In this document: piece by piece, positions 8,635 to 19,403 of the stretch
Layout of the letters: each line of letters opens with the position of its first letter
How positions within the stretch are numbered: the stretch's first letter is position 1
Assembly (NCBI RefSeq): GCF_023703415.1
Contig: NZ_JAGMTU010000006.1
Location: 124,001 to 188,000 of the forward strand
Reading direction: 5' to 3'
Source: Microbacterium sp. USTB-Y
Lineage (GTDB): Bacteria; Actinomycetota; Actinomycetes; Actinomycetales; Microbacteriaceae
DNA length: 64,000 nucleotides
Made by a program: the position numbers and the translations under genes
Notes under the pieces: model-generated
Told to the model about the DNA's origin: nothing
The model's input: only the letters and a program-made list of their open reading frames with translations
Databases searched by the model: none

Positions 8635-9944
8635 CAGCCGACCGCCACCGGAGGGCGTGCCGCCAGCATGCGCTCGAGCGCGACCCGCGCGGGATCCGCC
8701 ACATCGGCGGTCACCGTGATCCGGTTCGGCGTGCGTCCCGCCACGAGCTCCTCGAGCACCCAGGCGAGGTAGCCGGGGTGGATCCGGTACATCGTGGAGC
8801 ACGGGCAGACCACCGGATCCAGGCAGAAGATCTCGTGCTGCGGATACTGGGCGGCGAGCCGGCGCACGAGGTTGATCTCGGTGCCGATCGCGAACGTCGT
8901 GGGCTCGGTCGCGGCGTCGATCGCACGGCGGATGAAATCGGTGGATCCGGCCTCGTCCGCGGCGTCCACGACCTCCATCGGGCACTCGGGGTGCACGATC
9001 ACCCGCACGCCGGCGTGCGCGGCGCGCGCCTGGTCGATCTGGGCGACGGTGAAGCGGCGGTGCACGGAGCAGAACCCGTGCCAGAGGATGACGCGCGAGT
9101 CCTGCAGCTCCGCCGCGGAGGACCCGCCGAGCGGACGGCGCGGATTCCACAGCGGCATCTCGGAGAGCGGCACGCCCATCGCCTTCGCCGTGTTGCGTCC
9201 GAGGTGCTGGTCGGGGAAGAACAGCACGCGGCGGCCGCGCGCGAAGGCCCACTCCAGCACCGTGCGGGCGTTGGAGGAGGTGCACACGATGCCGCCGTGC
9301 CGGCCCACGAAGCCCTTGATCGCGGCGGAGGAGTTCATGTAGGTGACGGGGATCACGGGGACGAGGCCGTCGGCATCCGGTGCGTCGAGCGGGCCGAGGA
9401 CCTCGGCGAGCTGCTCCCAGCACTCCTCGACCTGGTCGATCGAGGCCATGTCGGCCATCGAGCAGCCGGCAGCGAGGTTCGGCAGGATCACGGCCTGGTC
9501 GGGTCCGGAGAGGAGGTCCGCGGTCTCGGCCATGAAGTGCACGCCGCAGAAGACGATCGCCTCCGCATCCGGGTGCTCCTTCGCCGCGGTCGCGAGCTGG
9601 AAGGAGTCGCCCACGTAGTCGGCGTGCTGCACGACCTCCTCGCGCTGGTAGAAGTGCCCGAGCACCACGACCCGTTCGCCCAGAGCGGCCTTCGCGGCCC
9701 GGATCCTTTCGTGCAGCTCGGGCTCCGCGGCCTCGCGGTAGGACGCGGGCAGCTCGCCCTGGCGCGGGGCGCCCGTGGGGATCACGTCGCCCATCGAGGA
9801 TCCGGGGCCGTACCCCGGGACGGTGTCGAAGTTCCACGGGCCGGCGGCGAGATCGGTCGCGCAGGTCTCCTCGGTGGAGGCGCCGGTGACGATCAGCTGA
9901 AGCGCGTGATCGACGGAGGGATCGAGGAGGGGGGAGGAGGACAT
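8634..9944 (-). CDS. nadA: quinolinate synthase
   Basis: NadA condenses iminoaspartate with dihydroxyacetone phosphate to quinolinate using a 4Fe-4S cluster. The 436 residues include VLGHFYQREEVV, VFCGVHFMAETA, AAGCSMAD, HPECPMEV and VCPCSTMYRIHP, which supply the cluster cysteines and substrate residues; this is the longer actinobacterial form with about 75 extra N-terminal residues. The start chosen is ATG 9944 with AGAAGG upstream. The open frame reaches 10019, but that segment would overlay the promoter and operator. It is the first gene of the nadABC-nifS operon, 118 bp after nrtR. Confidence 0.94.
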   Translation of the reverse strand: MSSSPLLDPSVDHALQLIVTGASTEETCATDLAAGPWNFDTVPGYGPGSSMGDVIPTGAPRQGELPASYREAAEPELHERIRAAKAALGERVVVLGHFYQREEVVQHADYVGDSFQLATAAKEHPDAEAIVFCGVHFMAETADLLSGPDQAVILPNLAAGCSMADMASIDQVEECWEQLAEVLGPLDAPDADGLVPVIPVTYMNSSAAIKGFVGRHGGIVCTSSNARTVLEWAFARGRRVLFFPDQHLGRNTAKAMGVPLSEMPLWNPRRPLGGSSAAELQDSRVILWHGFCSVHRRFTVAQIDQARAAHAGVRVIVHPECPMEVVDAADEAGSTDFIRRAIDAATEPTTFAIGTEINLVRRLAAQYPQHEIFCLDPVVCPCSTMYRIHPGYLAWVLEELVAGRTPNRITVTADVADPARVALERMLAARPPVAVG

Positions 9945-9954
9945 GGCGCGCCGC

Positions 9955-10020
9955 CTTCTGGTCGAATCGACATTTAGTGTCGCTGAGTGCACATTAAGTC
10001 GAAATGACCAGAAGTGCAAG
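9955..10020 (-). promoter_or_regulatory. nadA promoter with long palindromic operator, likely NrtR site
   Basis: On the minus strand TTGCAC (10020-10015) and TAATGT are separated by 17 bp and form a plausible promoter. The region is strongly dyad-symmetric: 17-bp arms at 9955-9971 and 9998-10014 match at 14 of 17 positions, and an inner pair, TTAGTGT (9974-9980) and ACATTAA (9991-9997), matches at 6 of 7. NrtR repressors are known to bind palindromes upstream of NAD genes, and the nrtR gene is adjacent, so this is the natural operator. The assignment is inference. Confidence 0.7.
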
Positions 10021-10062
10021 CGGAGGGGCGGGAGGGCCCGGGAGCGCGGCGCCCTGAGGGGC

Positions 10063-10728
10063 TCAGCTCTCGGAGCAGTAGCGGTACAGCCGGGCGGGCC
10101 GATGGTTGCCGGTGCGGAACGACTCGGTGGGGACGAGCTCGCCCGAGCCTTCGAGCAGGCGGCGGAAGTTCGACGGATCCAGACGCCGTCCGAGCACGGT
10201 CTCGTAGACCTCGCGCAGCTCCGCGAGGGTGAACTCGTCGGGGAGGAGCCCCGCCGCGATCCGGCTGTAGCCGACCTTGTTGCGCAGGCGGTCGAGGGCG
10301 TAGGCCGCGATGCGGTTGTGATCGAAGGCGAGCGGGGGGATCGCGTCCACGTCCAGCCACTCGACGTTCTCGGGCGCGCCGGCCGCCGAGCGCTGGGCGT
10401 CGACGAGGTCCGAGCGGAGCAGGGCCCAGTAGACCACCGAGATCGTACGGTTCGGTGAGCGATCCACGTCGCCGAACGTGTACAGCTGCTCGAGGTAGCT
10501 CGGCGTGAGTCCGGTCGTCTCGGCCAGGGTGTGCGCCGCGGCCGCGTCGAGGTCCTCGTCGACGCCCAGCCAGCCGCCCGGCAGCGCCCACATCCCGCGG
10601 TACGGCTCCCGGGTGCGCCGGACCAGCGGCAGCATGAGCCGGTCGCCGTCGTCCGAGGCGCGCAGGGAGAAGATGACGGCCGAGACGGCGACGCGGATCG
10701 CGTCGTCCTCTGTCCTCGCCTGGGTCAC
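10063..10728 (-). CDS. nrtR: NrtR-type Nudix transcriptional repressor of NAD metabolism
   Basis: A 221-residue protein with an N-terminal Nudix-like domain (about 1-140) and a C-terminal winged helix (about 150-221, including LAELREVYETVLGRRLDPSNFRR). The Nudix box is degenerate: after ALPGGWLGVDEDLDAAA the catalytic REExxEE helix is replaced by HTLAETTGL. This fits a sensor of ADP-ribose-type NAD metabolites rather than a hydrolase. The family is known to repress NAD genes and release DNA on binding ADP-ribose. It starts at GTG 10728 with TAGGCT exactly six bases upstream, so the mRNA is probably leaderless. It lies just upstream of nadA on the same strand. Confidence 0.9.
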   Translation of the reverse strand: MTQARTEDDAIRVAVSAVIFSLRASDDGDRLMLPLVRRTREPYRGMWALPGGWLGVDEDLDAAAAHTLAETTGLTPSYLEQLYTFGDVDRSPNRTISVVYWALLRSDLVDAQRSAAGAPENVEWLDVDAIPPLAFDHNRIAAYALDRLRNKVGYSRIAAGLLPDEFTLAELREVYETVLGRRLDPSNFRRLLEGSGELVPTESFRTGNHRPARLYRYCSES

Positions 10729-10805
10729 ACCACGAGCCTAGGGCGAGGATCCCCGTTCGGGCGACGATGGCCCGCCGACCCCTGCGCCCGCGCGGGCCGT
10801 GCCGC

Positions 10806-11125
10806 TATGCTGGGGGGATCAACTGAACACGTGGCCGCATGGTCCGCGCGGGAGAGTCCGGTGATCGCAGCCGGACACCGAAGGAGCAAGCCTCCCCGCC
10901 AATCTCTCAGGTAACCGCACCGCGCAGATCCGGCCGCTCTGAAAAGCGATTTCGAGCGAAGCAAGAAATCGGGTTGAGCGAGGCCGCCGAAGGCGTCCGA
11001 GCCGAAACCCCGGTGAGCAGATCCCCGCGGATCTCCACCTCTTGTTGCTTCACGACGGATCCGCCGACGGTGAAAGCCCTCGCGCACGCGCGCGGGCGAA
11101 GCTCTCAGGCCCATGACAGAGGGGG
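10806..11125 (+). promoter_or_regulatory. promoter and tandem glycine riboswitch of the gcv operon
   Basis: TATGCT at 10806-10811 is a -10 hexamer. The leader to gcvT is about 360 nt. Aptamer 1 spans about 10845-10930: GGGAGAGTCCGG, a hairpin, CACCGAAGGAGCAA, then TCTCTCAGGTAA. Aptamer 2 begins with CTCTGAAAAGC (10937-10947), continues with CCGACGGTGAAAGCC (11063-11077) and GGCGAAGCTCTCAGG, and closes with CAGAG (11117-11121) pairing back to CTCTG (10937-10941). These are the diagnostic glycine-aptamer core segments. Such switches activate gcv genes when glycine is abundant. The variable arm of aptamer 2 is about 115 nt, much longer than usual. Confidence 0.9.
10946..11020 (+). repeat. repeat-like insertion within riboswitch aptamer 2
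   Basis: Inside the variable arm of aptamer 2 is a perfect hairpin, CGATTTC (10947-10953) with GAAATCG (10965-10971). It is followed by GTTGAGCGAGG, a small hairpin, and GAGCCGAAACC. The last part resembles the left half of the long palindromic element at 39651-39752 (GTTGAGCGAG, hairpin, GAGACGAAAC). It looks like a partial copy of the same repeat family placed in a loop that tolerates extra length. Confidence 0.5.
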
Positions 11126-11180
11126 AGTTCTCGGATCCGCGCGCCGCCCGGATCCTCACCCATCCGCACGGGAGAGCTCC

Positions 11181-12287
11181 ATGACAGACGCCCGCTACAC
11201 CCCGCTCCGCGAGCGCCACGAGGCGCTCGGAGCCTCGTTCACCGATTTCGGCGGCTGGCAGATGCCGGTCCGCTACACGTCCGACCTCGCCGAGCACCAC
11301 GCCGTGCGCGAGGCGGCCGGGATCTTCGACATCTCGCACATGGCCGAGTTCACGATCCGCGGCGCCGGCGCCGCGGAGTATCTCGACTACGCCCTCGCCG
11401 GCCGGCTCTCGGCTCTCGCGGTCGGCAAGGCGAAGTACTCCCTCCTGCTCGCCGAGGACGGCGGGATCATCGACGACGTCATCGTCTACCGGCTCGGCGA
11501 CGAGGACTTCCTCATCATCAGCAACGCGGGCAACCGCGACGCCGTGCGCGAGGCGCTGCTCGCCCGCACCGCCGATCGCGAGGTCGTCGTGGCGGACGTC
11601 TCCGACGACTACGCGCTCATCGCCGTGCAGGGTCCGAACGCCGAGGCCATCCTCGCGGAGACCGCGGGCATCGACGAGGTCTCCGTCCCCTGGGCGGAGC
11701 AGAAGTACTACGCCTGGGCGAGTGCGGACTACGACGGCAAGCCGCTGCTGCTCGCGCGCACGGGCTACACGGGCGAGGACGGGTTCGAACTGCTCGTGGC
11801 CGCCGCGGACGCCGCGGCGCTCTGGGACGCGGTCGTCGCCGCCGGCGCGGAGCACGGGCTCGTCCCCGCGGGTCTCGCCGCACGCGACACCCTGCGCCTC
11901 GAAGCCGGCATGCCCCTTTACGGGCACGAACTGAACCGCGAGACGAAGCCGGCCCAGGCCGGTCTCGGCCGCGTCGTCGTCGCCGACAAGGAGAGCTTCG
12001 TCGGCAAGGACGGCATCACGCCGGCCGAGGGCGCGCGCGTGCTTGTCGGCCTGGCCGCCGAGGGCCGCCGAGCCGGCCGTGCGGAGTACGCGGTCGTGAG
12101 CGAGGACGGCACGGTGGTCGGCGAGATCACCAGCGGCGCCCTCAGCCCCACGCTCGGCCACCCGATCGCGATGGCCTTCGTCGACCCCGCGGTCGCCGAC
12201 GGCTCCGTGCCCCTGTTCCTCGACGTCCGCGGGACGAAGATCCCCGCATCCCTCACCGCCCTGCCTTTCTACCGGAGGAAGAAATGA
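11181..12287 (+). CDS. gcvT: glycine cleavage system T protein (aminomethyltransferase)
   Basis: GcvT transfers the methylene unit from aminomethyl-lipoyl GcvH to tetrahydrofolate, releasing ammonia. The 368 residues contain family segments [10 protein letters not shown] near 25, FDISHM near 52, and [13 protein letters not shown] near 190; [17 protein letters not shown] near 238 forms the folate site, with a C-terminal beta barrel after about 280. The start is ATG 11181 preceded by GGAGAG. The open frame extends back to 10839 but that is riboswitch. It is first in gcvT-gcvH-gcvP and overlaps gcvH by ATGA. Expression is under the glycine riboswitch. The L protein is not encoded here. Confidence 0.95.
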   Translation: MTDARYTPLRERHEALGASFTDFGGWQMPVRYTSDLAEHHAVREAAGIFDISHMAEFTIRGAGAAEYLDYALAGRLSALAVGKAKYSLLLAEDGGIIDDVIVYRLGDEDFLIISNAGNRDAVREALLARTADREVVVADVSDDYALIAVQGPNAEAILAETAGIDEVSVPWAEQKYYAWASADYDGKPLLLARTGYTGEDGFELLVAAADAAALWDAVVAAGAEHGLVPAGLAARDTLRLEAGMPLYGHELNRETKPAQAGLGRVVVADKESFVGKDGITPAEGARVLVGLAAEGRRAGRAEYAVVSEDGTVVGEITSGALSPTLGHPIAMAFVDPAVADGSVPLFLDVRGTKIPASLTALPFYRRKK

Positions 12288-12661
12288 CCGATCTGAACAC
12301 CCTGCGCTACAGCGAAGAGCACGAGTGGGTCGCCGTGGACGGCGACAATGCCACCATCGGCATCACCGACTTCGCCGCCGACGCCCTCGGCGACATCGTC
12401 TTCGTCGAGCTGCCGGCCGTGGGCACCTCCTTCAGCCGCGGCGACGTCTTCGGCGAGGCCGAGTCGACCAAGTCCGTCTCCGAGCTCTACGCGCCGGTCG
12501 ACGGCACGGTCGTCGAGATCAACGACGCCGTGGTCGGCGACCCGTCGCTGGTCAACTCCGCCCCCTTCGAGGGCGGCTGGCTGATCAAGGTCTCCCTCGC
12601 CGCGGGCGCGGTCGACGGTCTGCTGGACCGCGACGCGTACGTGGCGCACACGGAGGGCTGA
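12284..12661 (+). CDS. gcvH: glycine cleavage system H protein (lipoyl carrier)
   Basis: A 125-residue lipoyl carrier that shuttles the aminomethyl group between the P, T and L proteins. The lipoylation lysine is in the segment [13 protein letters not shown] near residue 63, within the hammerhead fold flanked by GDIVFVELP and [11 protein letters not shown]. Length and motif are standard. It starts at ATG 12284 within the ATGA overlap with gcvT and is followed two bases later by the GTG start of gcvP. Confidence 0.95.
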   Translation: MTDLNTLRYSEEHEWVAVDGDNATIGITDFAADALGDIVFVELPAVGTSFSRGDVFGEAESTKSVSELYAPVDGTVVEINDAVVGDPSLVNSAPFEGGWLIKVSLAAGAVDGLLDRDAYVAHTEG

Positions 12662-12663
12662 GA

Positions 12664-15534
<2,871 letters not shown>

Positions 15535-15560
15535 TCGTCGGGACCCGATGAAGAGCCGTC

Positions 15561-15593
15561 GAGACGCCCCGGAATCCGCTTCCGGGGCGTCTC
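15561..15593 (+). terminator. gcv operon terminator hairpin
   Basis: Perfect 14-bp arms (15561-15574 and 15580-15593, core CGCCCCGGAA) with a 5-nt loop sit 27 bp after the gcvP stop. Only a weak T-rich tail follows. Confidence 0.75.
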
Positions 15594-15658
15594 GTCGTTC
15601 AGGTCACCAGTGAATAACGGTTAACGCCGCGCATTCGTGCGATCCGCGGATCGGCGGT

Positions 15659-15664
15659 TAGGCT
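15659..15664 (+). promoter_or_regulatory. putative -10 of the peptide transporter operon
   Basis: TAGGCT sits 68 bp upstream of the binding-protein start. Just upstream is TAACGGTTA (15615-15623), a short palindrome near the expected -35 zone that could be a regulator half-site. Confidence 0.45.
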
Positions 15665-15731
15665 CGAGTATCCCTGAGCACTCGACGACGAGTGCGCAGA
15701 TTGCTGTCAATTGTCCACAGGAGGACACAAC

Positions 15732-17357
15732 GTGAAGCGCAACAAGATCGCCCTCGCGGGCATCGGGCTGCTTGCGGCGGGCGCACTCGCCCTCGCCGGC
15801 TGCTCCAGCAAGTCCGGCGGCGACGCCACCGCCTCGACGGGTGGGGACTCGAAGTCGATCATCCGTGTGAGCGGAAGCGAGCCCGAGAACCCGCTGCTCC
15901 CCGCCAACACCAACGAGGTCGGCGGCGGCAAGATCCTCGACTCGATCTTCGCCGGTCTGGCGTTCTACGACGCCAAGGGCAAGCTCGTCAACGACATGGC
16001 CGAATCGATCAAGGTCGACGACGCCAGTGACCTCACGATCAAGGTCAAGCAGGGCAACACCTTCTCCAACGGCGAGAAGGTCACCGCCGACAGCTTCATC
16101 AACGCCTGGCAGTACGGTGCGCTGTTCTCGAACAAGCAGCTCAACCAGTCCTGGTTCAGCGACATCGAGGGCTTCAGCGCCGACGCGGACTCCCCGCTGA
16201 CCGGTCTGAAGAAGGTCGACGACTACACCTTCACGATCAAGCTCTCCAACCCGGTCGCGGCGGACTTCTCGCAGCGTCTCGGCTACTCGGCGTACTACCC
16301 GATCCCCGAGGCCGGTCTGAAGGACATGGCCGCGTTCGGCGAGAACCCGATCGGCAACGGCCCGTACAAGTTCGCCAAGACGGGCGCGTGGCAGCACAAG
16401 GTCGAGCTCGACCTCGTCAAGAGCGACAGCTACAAGGGTGCGCGTCAGGCCAAGAACGGCGGCGTGACCTTCGTGTTCTACGCGACCGCCGACGCCGCGT
16501 ACGCCGACCTGCAGAGCAACAAGGTCGACGTCATCGACCTGATTCCCGCCTCGGCGCAGCAGACGTTCGAGTCCGACCTGGGCGACCGTGCGGTCAACCA
16601 GCCGGCGGCGATCTTCCAGTCGTTCACCCTTCCGGGCAACCTGGCGCACTTCACGGGCGACGAGGGCAAGCTCCGCAAGGAGGCGATCTCGCTCGCCATC
16701 GACCGCGCGGCGATCACGAAGACGATCTTCAACAACACCCGCACCCCGGCCAGCGACTTCACCTCGCCGGTCATCGCGGGCTGGTCGGACTCGCTCAAGG
16801 GCGCCGACGTGCTGAAGTTCGACGCCAAGAAGGCGAAGGAGCTGTGGGCCGAGGCCGACAAGATCTCGCCGTGGTCCGGTAAGTTCCAGATCGCGTACAA
16901 CTCCGACTCCTCCCACCAGGCGTGGGTCGACGCGGTCTCGAACCAGCTGAAGAACAACCTCGGCATCGACGCCTCGGGCAACCCCTACGTCGACTTCGCC
17001 TCGCTCCGCAAGGACGTGAACGCCCGCACCATCCAGACCGCGTTCCGCACCGGCTGGCAGGCGGACTACCCGGCGCAGTACAACTTCCTGCAGCCGCTCT
17101 ACGGCACCAAGGCCTCGTCGAACGACAGCGACTACTCGAACCCCGAGTTCGACGCGCTGCTCGCGAAGGGCGCTTCGGCTTCCGACCAGTCCGAGGCCAC
17201 GAAGGACTACTCGCAGGCGCAGGAGATCCTCCTCCAGGACCTCCCGGCGATCCCGCTGTGGTACTCCAACGTGAACGGCGGCTTCGCCAAGGGCGTGAAC
17301 AACGTCCAGTTCGGTTGGAACTCGGTTCCGCTGTACTACGAGATCACCAAGGGCTGA
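15732..17357 (+). CDS. ABC peptide transporter substrate-binding lipoprotein
   Basis: A 541-residue family 5 solute-binding protein (DppA/OppA type). The N-terminus is a lipoprotein signal peptide: MKRNK, a hydrophobic stretch, then the lipobox LAGC with cysteine near residue 25, so it is anchored outside the membrane. The mature part has IRVSGSEPENPLLP, the typical opening of the family, and the usual three-lobed length. It starts at GTG 15732 with GGAGGA upstream. The genes after it encode two permeases and a double ATPase, making a complete importer for oligopeptides or dipeptides. Two hairpins directly after its stop probably set its higher expression relative to the permeases. Confidence 0.92.
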   Translation: MKRNKIALAGIGLLAAGALALAGCSSKSGGDATASTGGDSKSIIRVSGSEPENPLLPANTNEVGGGKILDSIFAGLAFYDAKGKLVNDMAESIKVDDASDLTIKVKQGNTFSNGEKVTADSFINAWQYGALFSNKQLNQSWFSDIEGFSADADSPLTGLKKVDDYTFTIKLSNPVAADFSQRLGYSAYYPIPEAGLKDMAAFGENPIGNGPYKFAKTGAWQHKVELDLVKSDSYKGARQAKNGGVTFVFYATADAAYADLQSNKVDVIDLIPASAQQTFESDLGDRAVNQPAAIFQSFTLPGNLAHFTGDEGKLRKEAISLAIDRAAITKTIFNNTRTPASDFTSPVIAGWSDSLKGADVLKFDAKKAKELWAEADKISPWSGKFQIAYNSDSSHQAWVDAVSNQLKNNLGIDASGNPYVDFASLRKDVNARTIQTAFRTGWQADYPAQYNFLQPLYGTKASSNDSDYSNPEFDALLAKGASASDQSEATKDYSQAQEILLQDLPAIPLWYSNVNGGFAKGVNNVQFGWNSVPLYYEITKG

Positions 17358-17378
17358 CCGGCCCGAGGGATCACACCC

Positions 17379-17428
17379 GCGAGGCGGTGACGACCACGTC
17401 ACCGCCTCGCGCGCTGTCAAAACAGCGC
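17379..17428 (+). terminator. two tandem hairpins between binding-protein and permease genes
   Basis: The first hairpin has perfect 13-bp arms (17379-17391 and 17398-17410) with a 6-nt loop. The second is GCGCTGT (17411-17417) with ACAGCGC (17422-17428) and a 4-nt loop, immediately adjacent. They lie in the 185-bp gap before the first permease, where partial termination or mRNA stabilisation commonly raises binding-protein levels in importer operons. Confidence 0.65.
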
Positions 17429-17542
17429 AAACCCAAAGTGTCGTGCACGTCGAACACGTGACACGATTCTCTCAGCGAGGCGTCGCACCCGCACAGATCG
17501 TGCCGGGGACCCGAGGCGCCTCCTCATCTGGAGGGAGGGCGA

Positions 17543-18469
17543 ATGTTCGGATATATCCTCAAACGCCTCTTGCAGGTCATCCCCGTGTTCCTCGGGGCCA
17601 CCCTGCTCATCTACTTTCTGGTGTTCGCCATGCCCGGCGACCCGATCGCGGCGCTCTTCGGCGACAAGCAGCCGAGCCCGCAGCTGCACGCGGCTCTCAC
17701 GGCTCAGTACCACCTGGACCAGCCGTTCATCGTGCAGTACTGGTACTACCTGGTCGGCATCTTCCAGGGGAACATGGGCACCACGTTCTCCGGCCGGTCC
17801 GTCAATGACGTGCTCGCGGCGACGCTGCCGGTCACGGGGCGTCTGGCAGTCATGGCGATCGCGCTCGAGTTCGTGCTCGCGATCATCATCGGCACCTTCT
17901 CCGCGCTGCGCAAGGGCAAGATCTTCGACAACTCGATGCTCGTCTTGTCGCTGATCTTCATCTCGATCCCGATCTTCGTCATCGCGTTCCTCGCGCAGTA
18001 CTTCCTCGCGGTCAAGCTGCAGTGGTTCAGCCCGACCGTGGGCGCCGACAACGACTGGGGCGACCTCTGGCTGCCGGCGATCGTGCTCGGCGTCAGCCTG
18101 TACGCGACGAGCATGCGGCTGATGCGCGGCTCGGTCATCGACACGCTCAACCAGGACTGGGTGCGCACCGCCTACAGCAAGGGTCTGCCGCGACGACGCG
18201 TCATCCCCGTGCACGTGCTGCGCAACTCCCTGATCCCGGTGATCACCAACTCCGCCACGAACTTCGGCGTGCTGCTCGTCGGCGCCACCGTCACCGAGGG
18301 GATCTTCAACGTCCCCGGCGTCGGCAACACGCTGTTCCACGCGATCCAGCAGCACGAGGGACCGACCGTGGTGTCCTTCGTGACCGTGTTCGTGATCATC
18401 TACGTGCTCGTCAACCTGCTCGTGGATCTGCTGTACGGCCTGCTCGACCCGAGGATCCGCTATGTCTGA
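17543..18469 (+). CDS. peptide ABC transporter permease, OppB/DppB type
   Basis: A 308-residue inner-membrane permease. The N-terminus MFGYILKRLLQVIPVFLG with a following membrane helix and AMPGDPIAALFG is characteristic of the OppB/DppB class, and the EAA loop that contacts the ATPase is near VRTAYSKGLPRRRVIPVHVL (residues 210-230). About six helices are visible. The ribosome site GGAGGGAGG precedes ATG 17543. Its 3' end overlaps the next permease by 8 nt. Confidence 0.93.
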   Translation: MFGYILKRLLQVIPVFLGATLLIYFLVFAMPGDPIAALFGDKQPSPQLHAALTAQYHLDQPFIVQYWYYLVGIFQGNMGTTFSGRSVNDVLAATLPVTGRLAVMAIALEFVLAIIIGTFSALRKGKIFDNSMLVLSLIFISIPIFVIAFLAQYFLAVKLQWFSPTVGADNDWGDLWLPAIVLGVSLYATSMRLMRGSVIDTLNQDWVRTAYSKGLPRRRVIPVHVLRNSLIPVITNSATNFGVLLVGATVTEGIFNVPGVGNTLFHAIQQHEGPTVVSFVTVFVIIYVLVNLLVDLLYGLLDPRIRYV

Positions 18470-19403
18470 CACCAGCGCGACGCACTACGTCGCACCCATC
18501 CCCGAGGGCACCGTCGCCGTCGACGCCATCAAGATCGCGGACAAGCCGTCCAACCTCTGGCGCGACGCCTGGTCCGACATCCGCAAGCGTCCGATGTTCT
18601 GGATCTCGTTGGTGATCGTGCTCATCGTGCTCCTGATGGCCGTCTGGCCGACGCTGTTCACGCAGACGCCGCCGAACAACAACTGCCAGCTGTCGAACTC
18701 GAACGGCGGTCCCGCAGCCGGGCATCCGCTCGGCTTCACCTTCCAGGGCTGCGACATCTACGCCCGCACCGTGTGGGGAGCGAGGACGTCGCTTTCCGTC
18801 GGCATCATCGCGACGCTCATCGGTTCGATCATCGGCCTCGTCATGGGCGCCCTGGCCGGCTTCTACGGAGGCTGGCTGGATGGGGTGCTGTCCCGCGTGG
18901 GCGACATCTTCTTCTCGATTCCCTACATCCTCGCAGCGGTCGTCGTGATGAGCGTTTTTGCGCAGTACCGCAACGTGTTCACGCTGGCGTTCGCGATCGG
19001 CGGGTTCGCATGGGCGTCCACGGCGCGCGTGGTGCGTGCGGAAGTCCTGAGAGTGCGCCAGGCCGATTTCGTGACGGCCTCGCGAGCGCTCGGGAAGTCG
19101 CGCTTCGGCACGCTCATCTCGCACGTCATCCCGAACGCGATCGCACCGCTGCTCGTGATCACCACGCTGAGCCTCGCCGCCGCGATCGTCGCCGAGGCGA
19201 CTCTGTCGTATCTCGGTGTGGGACTCGGATCCGACACGATGAGTTGGGGAAATGACATCGGCCAGGCCCAGGCCTCGCTGCGCGTCGCCCCGATGGCGCT
19301 CATCTACCCTTCGATCGCGCTGACCATCACGGTGCTCGCGTTCATCATGCTGGGCGAGCTCGTGCGAGACGCCCTCGACCCGAGAGCGAGGGCCCGTCGA
19401 TGA
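18462..19403 (+). CDS. peptide ABC transporter permease, OppC/DppC type
   Basis: A 313-residue permease with a soluble N-terminal stretch of about 45 residues, then a first helix and the large loop with the PLGFTFQGCDIYARTVWGAR segment typical of OppC/DppC, followed by five helices. The EAA motif lies at DFVTASRALGKSRFGTLISH near residue 205. It pairs with the preceding permease to form the membrane channel. Its stop overlaps the ATPase start as ATGA. Confidence 0.93.
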   Translation: MSDTSATHYVAPIPEGTVAVDAIKIADKPSNLWRDAWSDIRKRPMFWISLVIVLIVLLMAVWPTLFTQTPPNNNCQLSNSNGGPAAGHPLGFTFQGCDIYARTVWGARTSLSVGIIATLIGSIIGLVMGALAGFYGGWLDGVLSRVGDIFFSIPYILAAVVVMSVFAQYRNVFTLAFAIGGFAWASTARVVRAEVLRVRQADFVTASRALGKSRFGTLISHVIPNAIAPLLVITTLSLAAAIVAEATLSYLGVGLGSDTMSWGNDIGQAQASLRVAPMALIYPSIALTITVLAFIMLGELVRDALDPRARARR

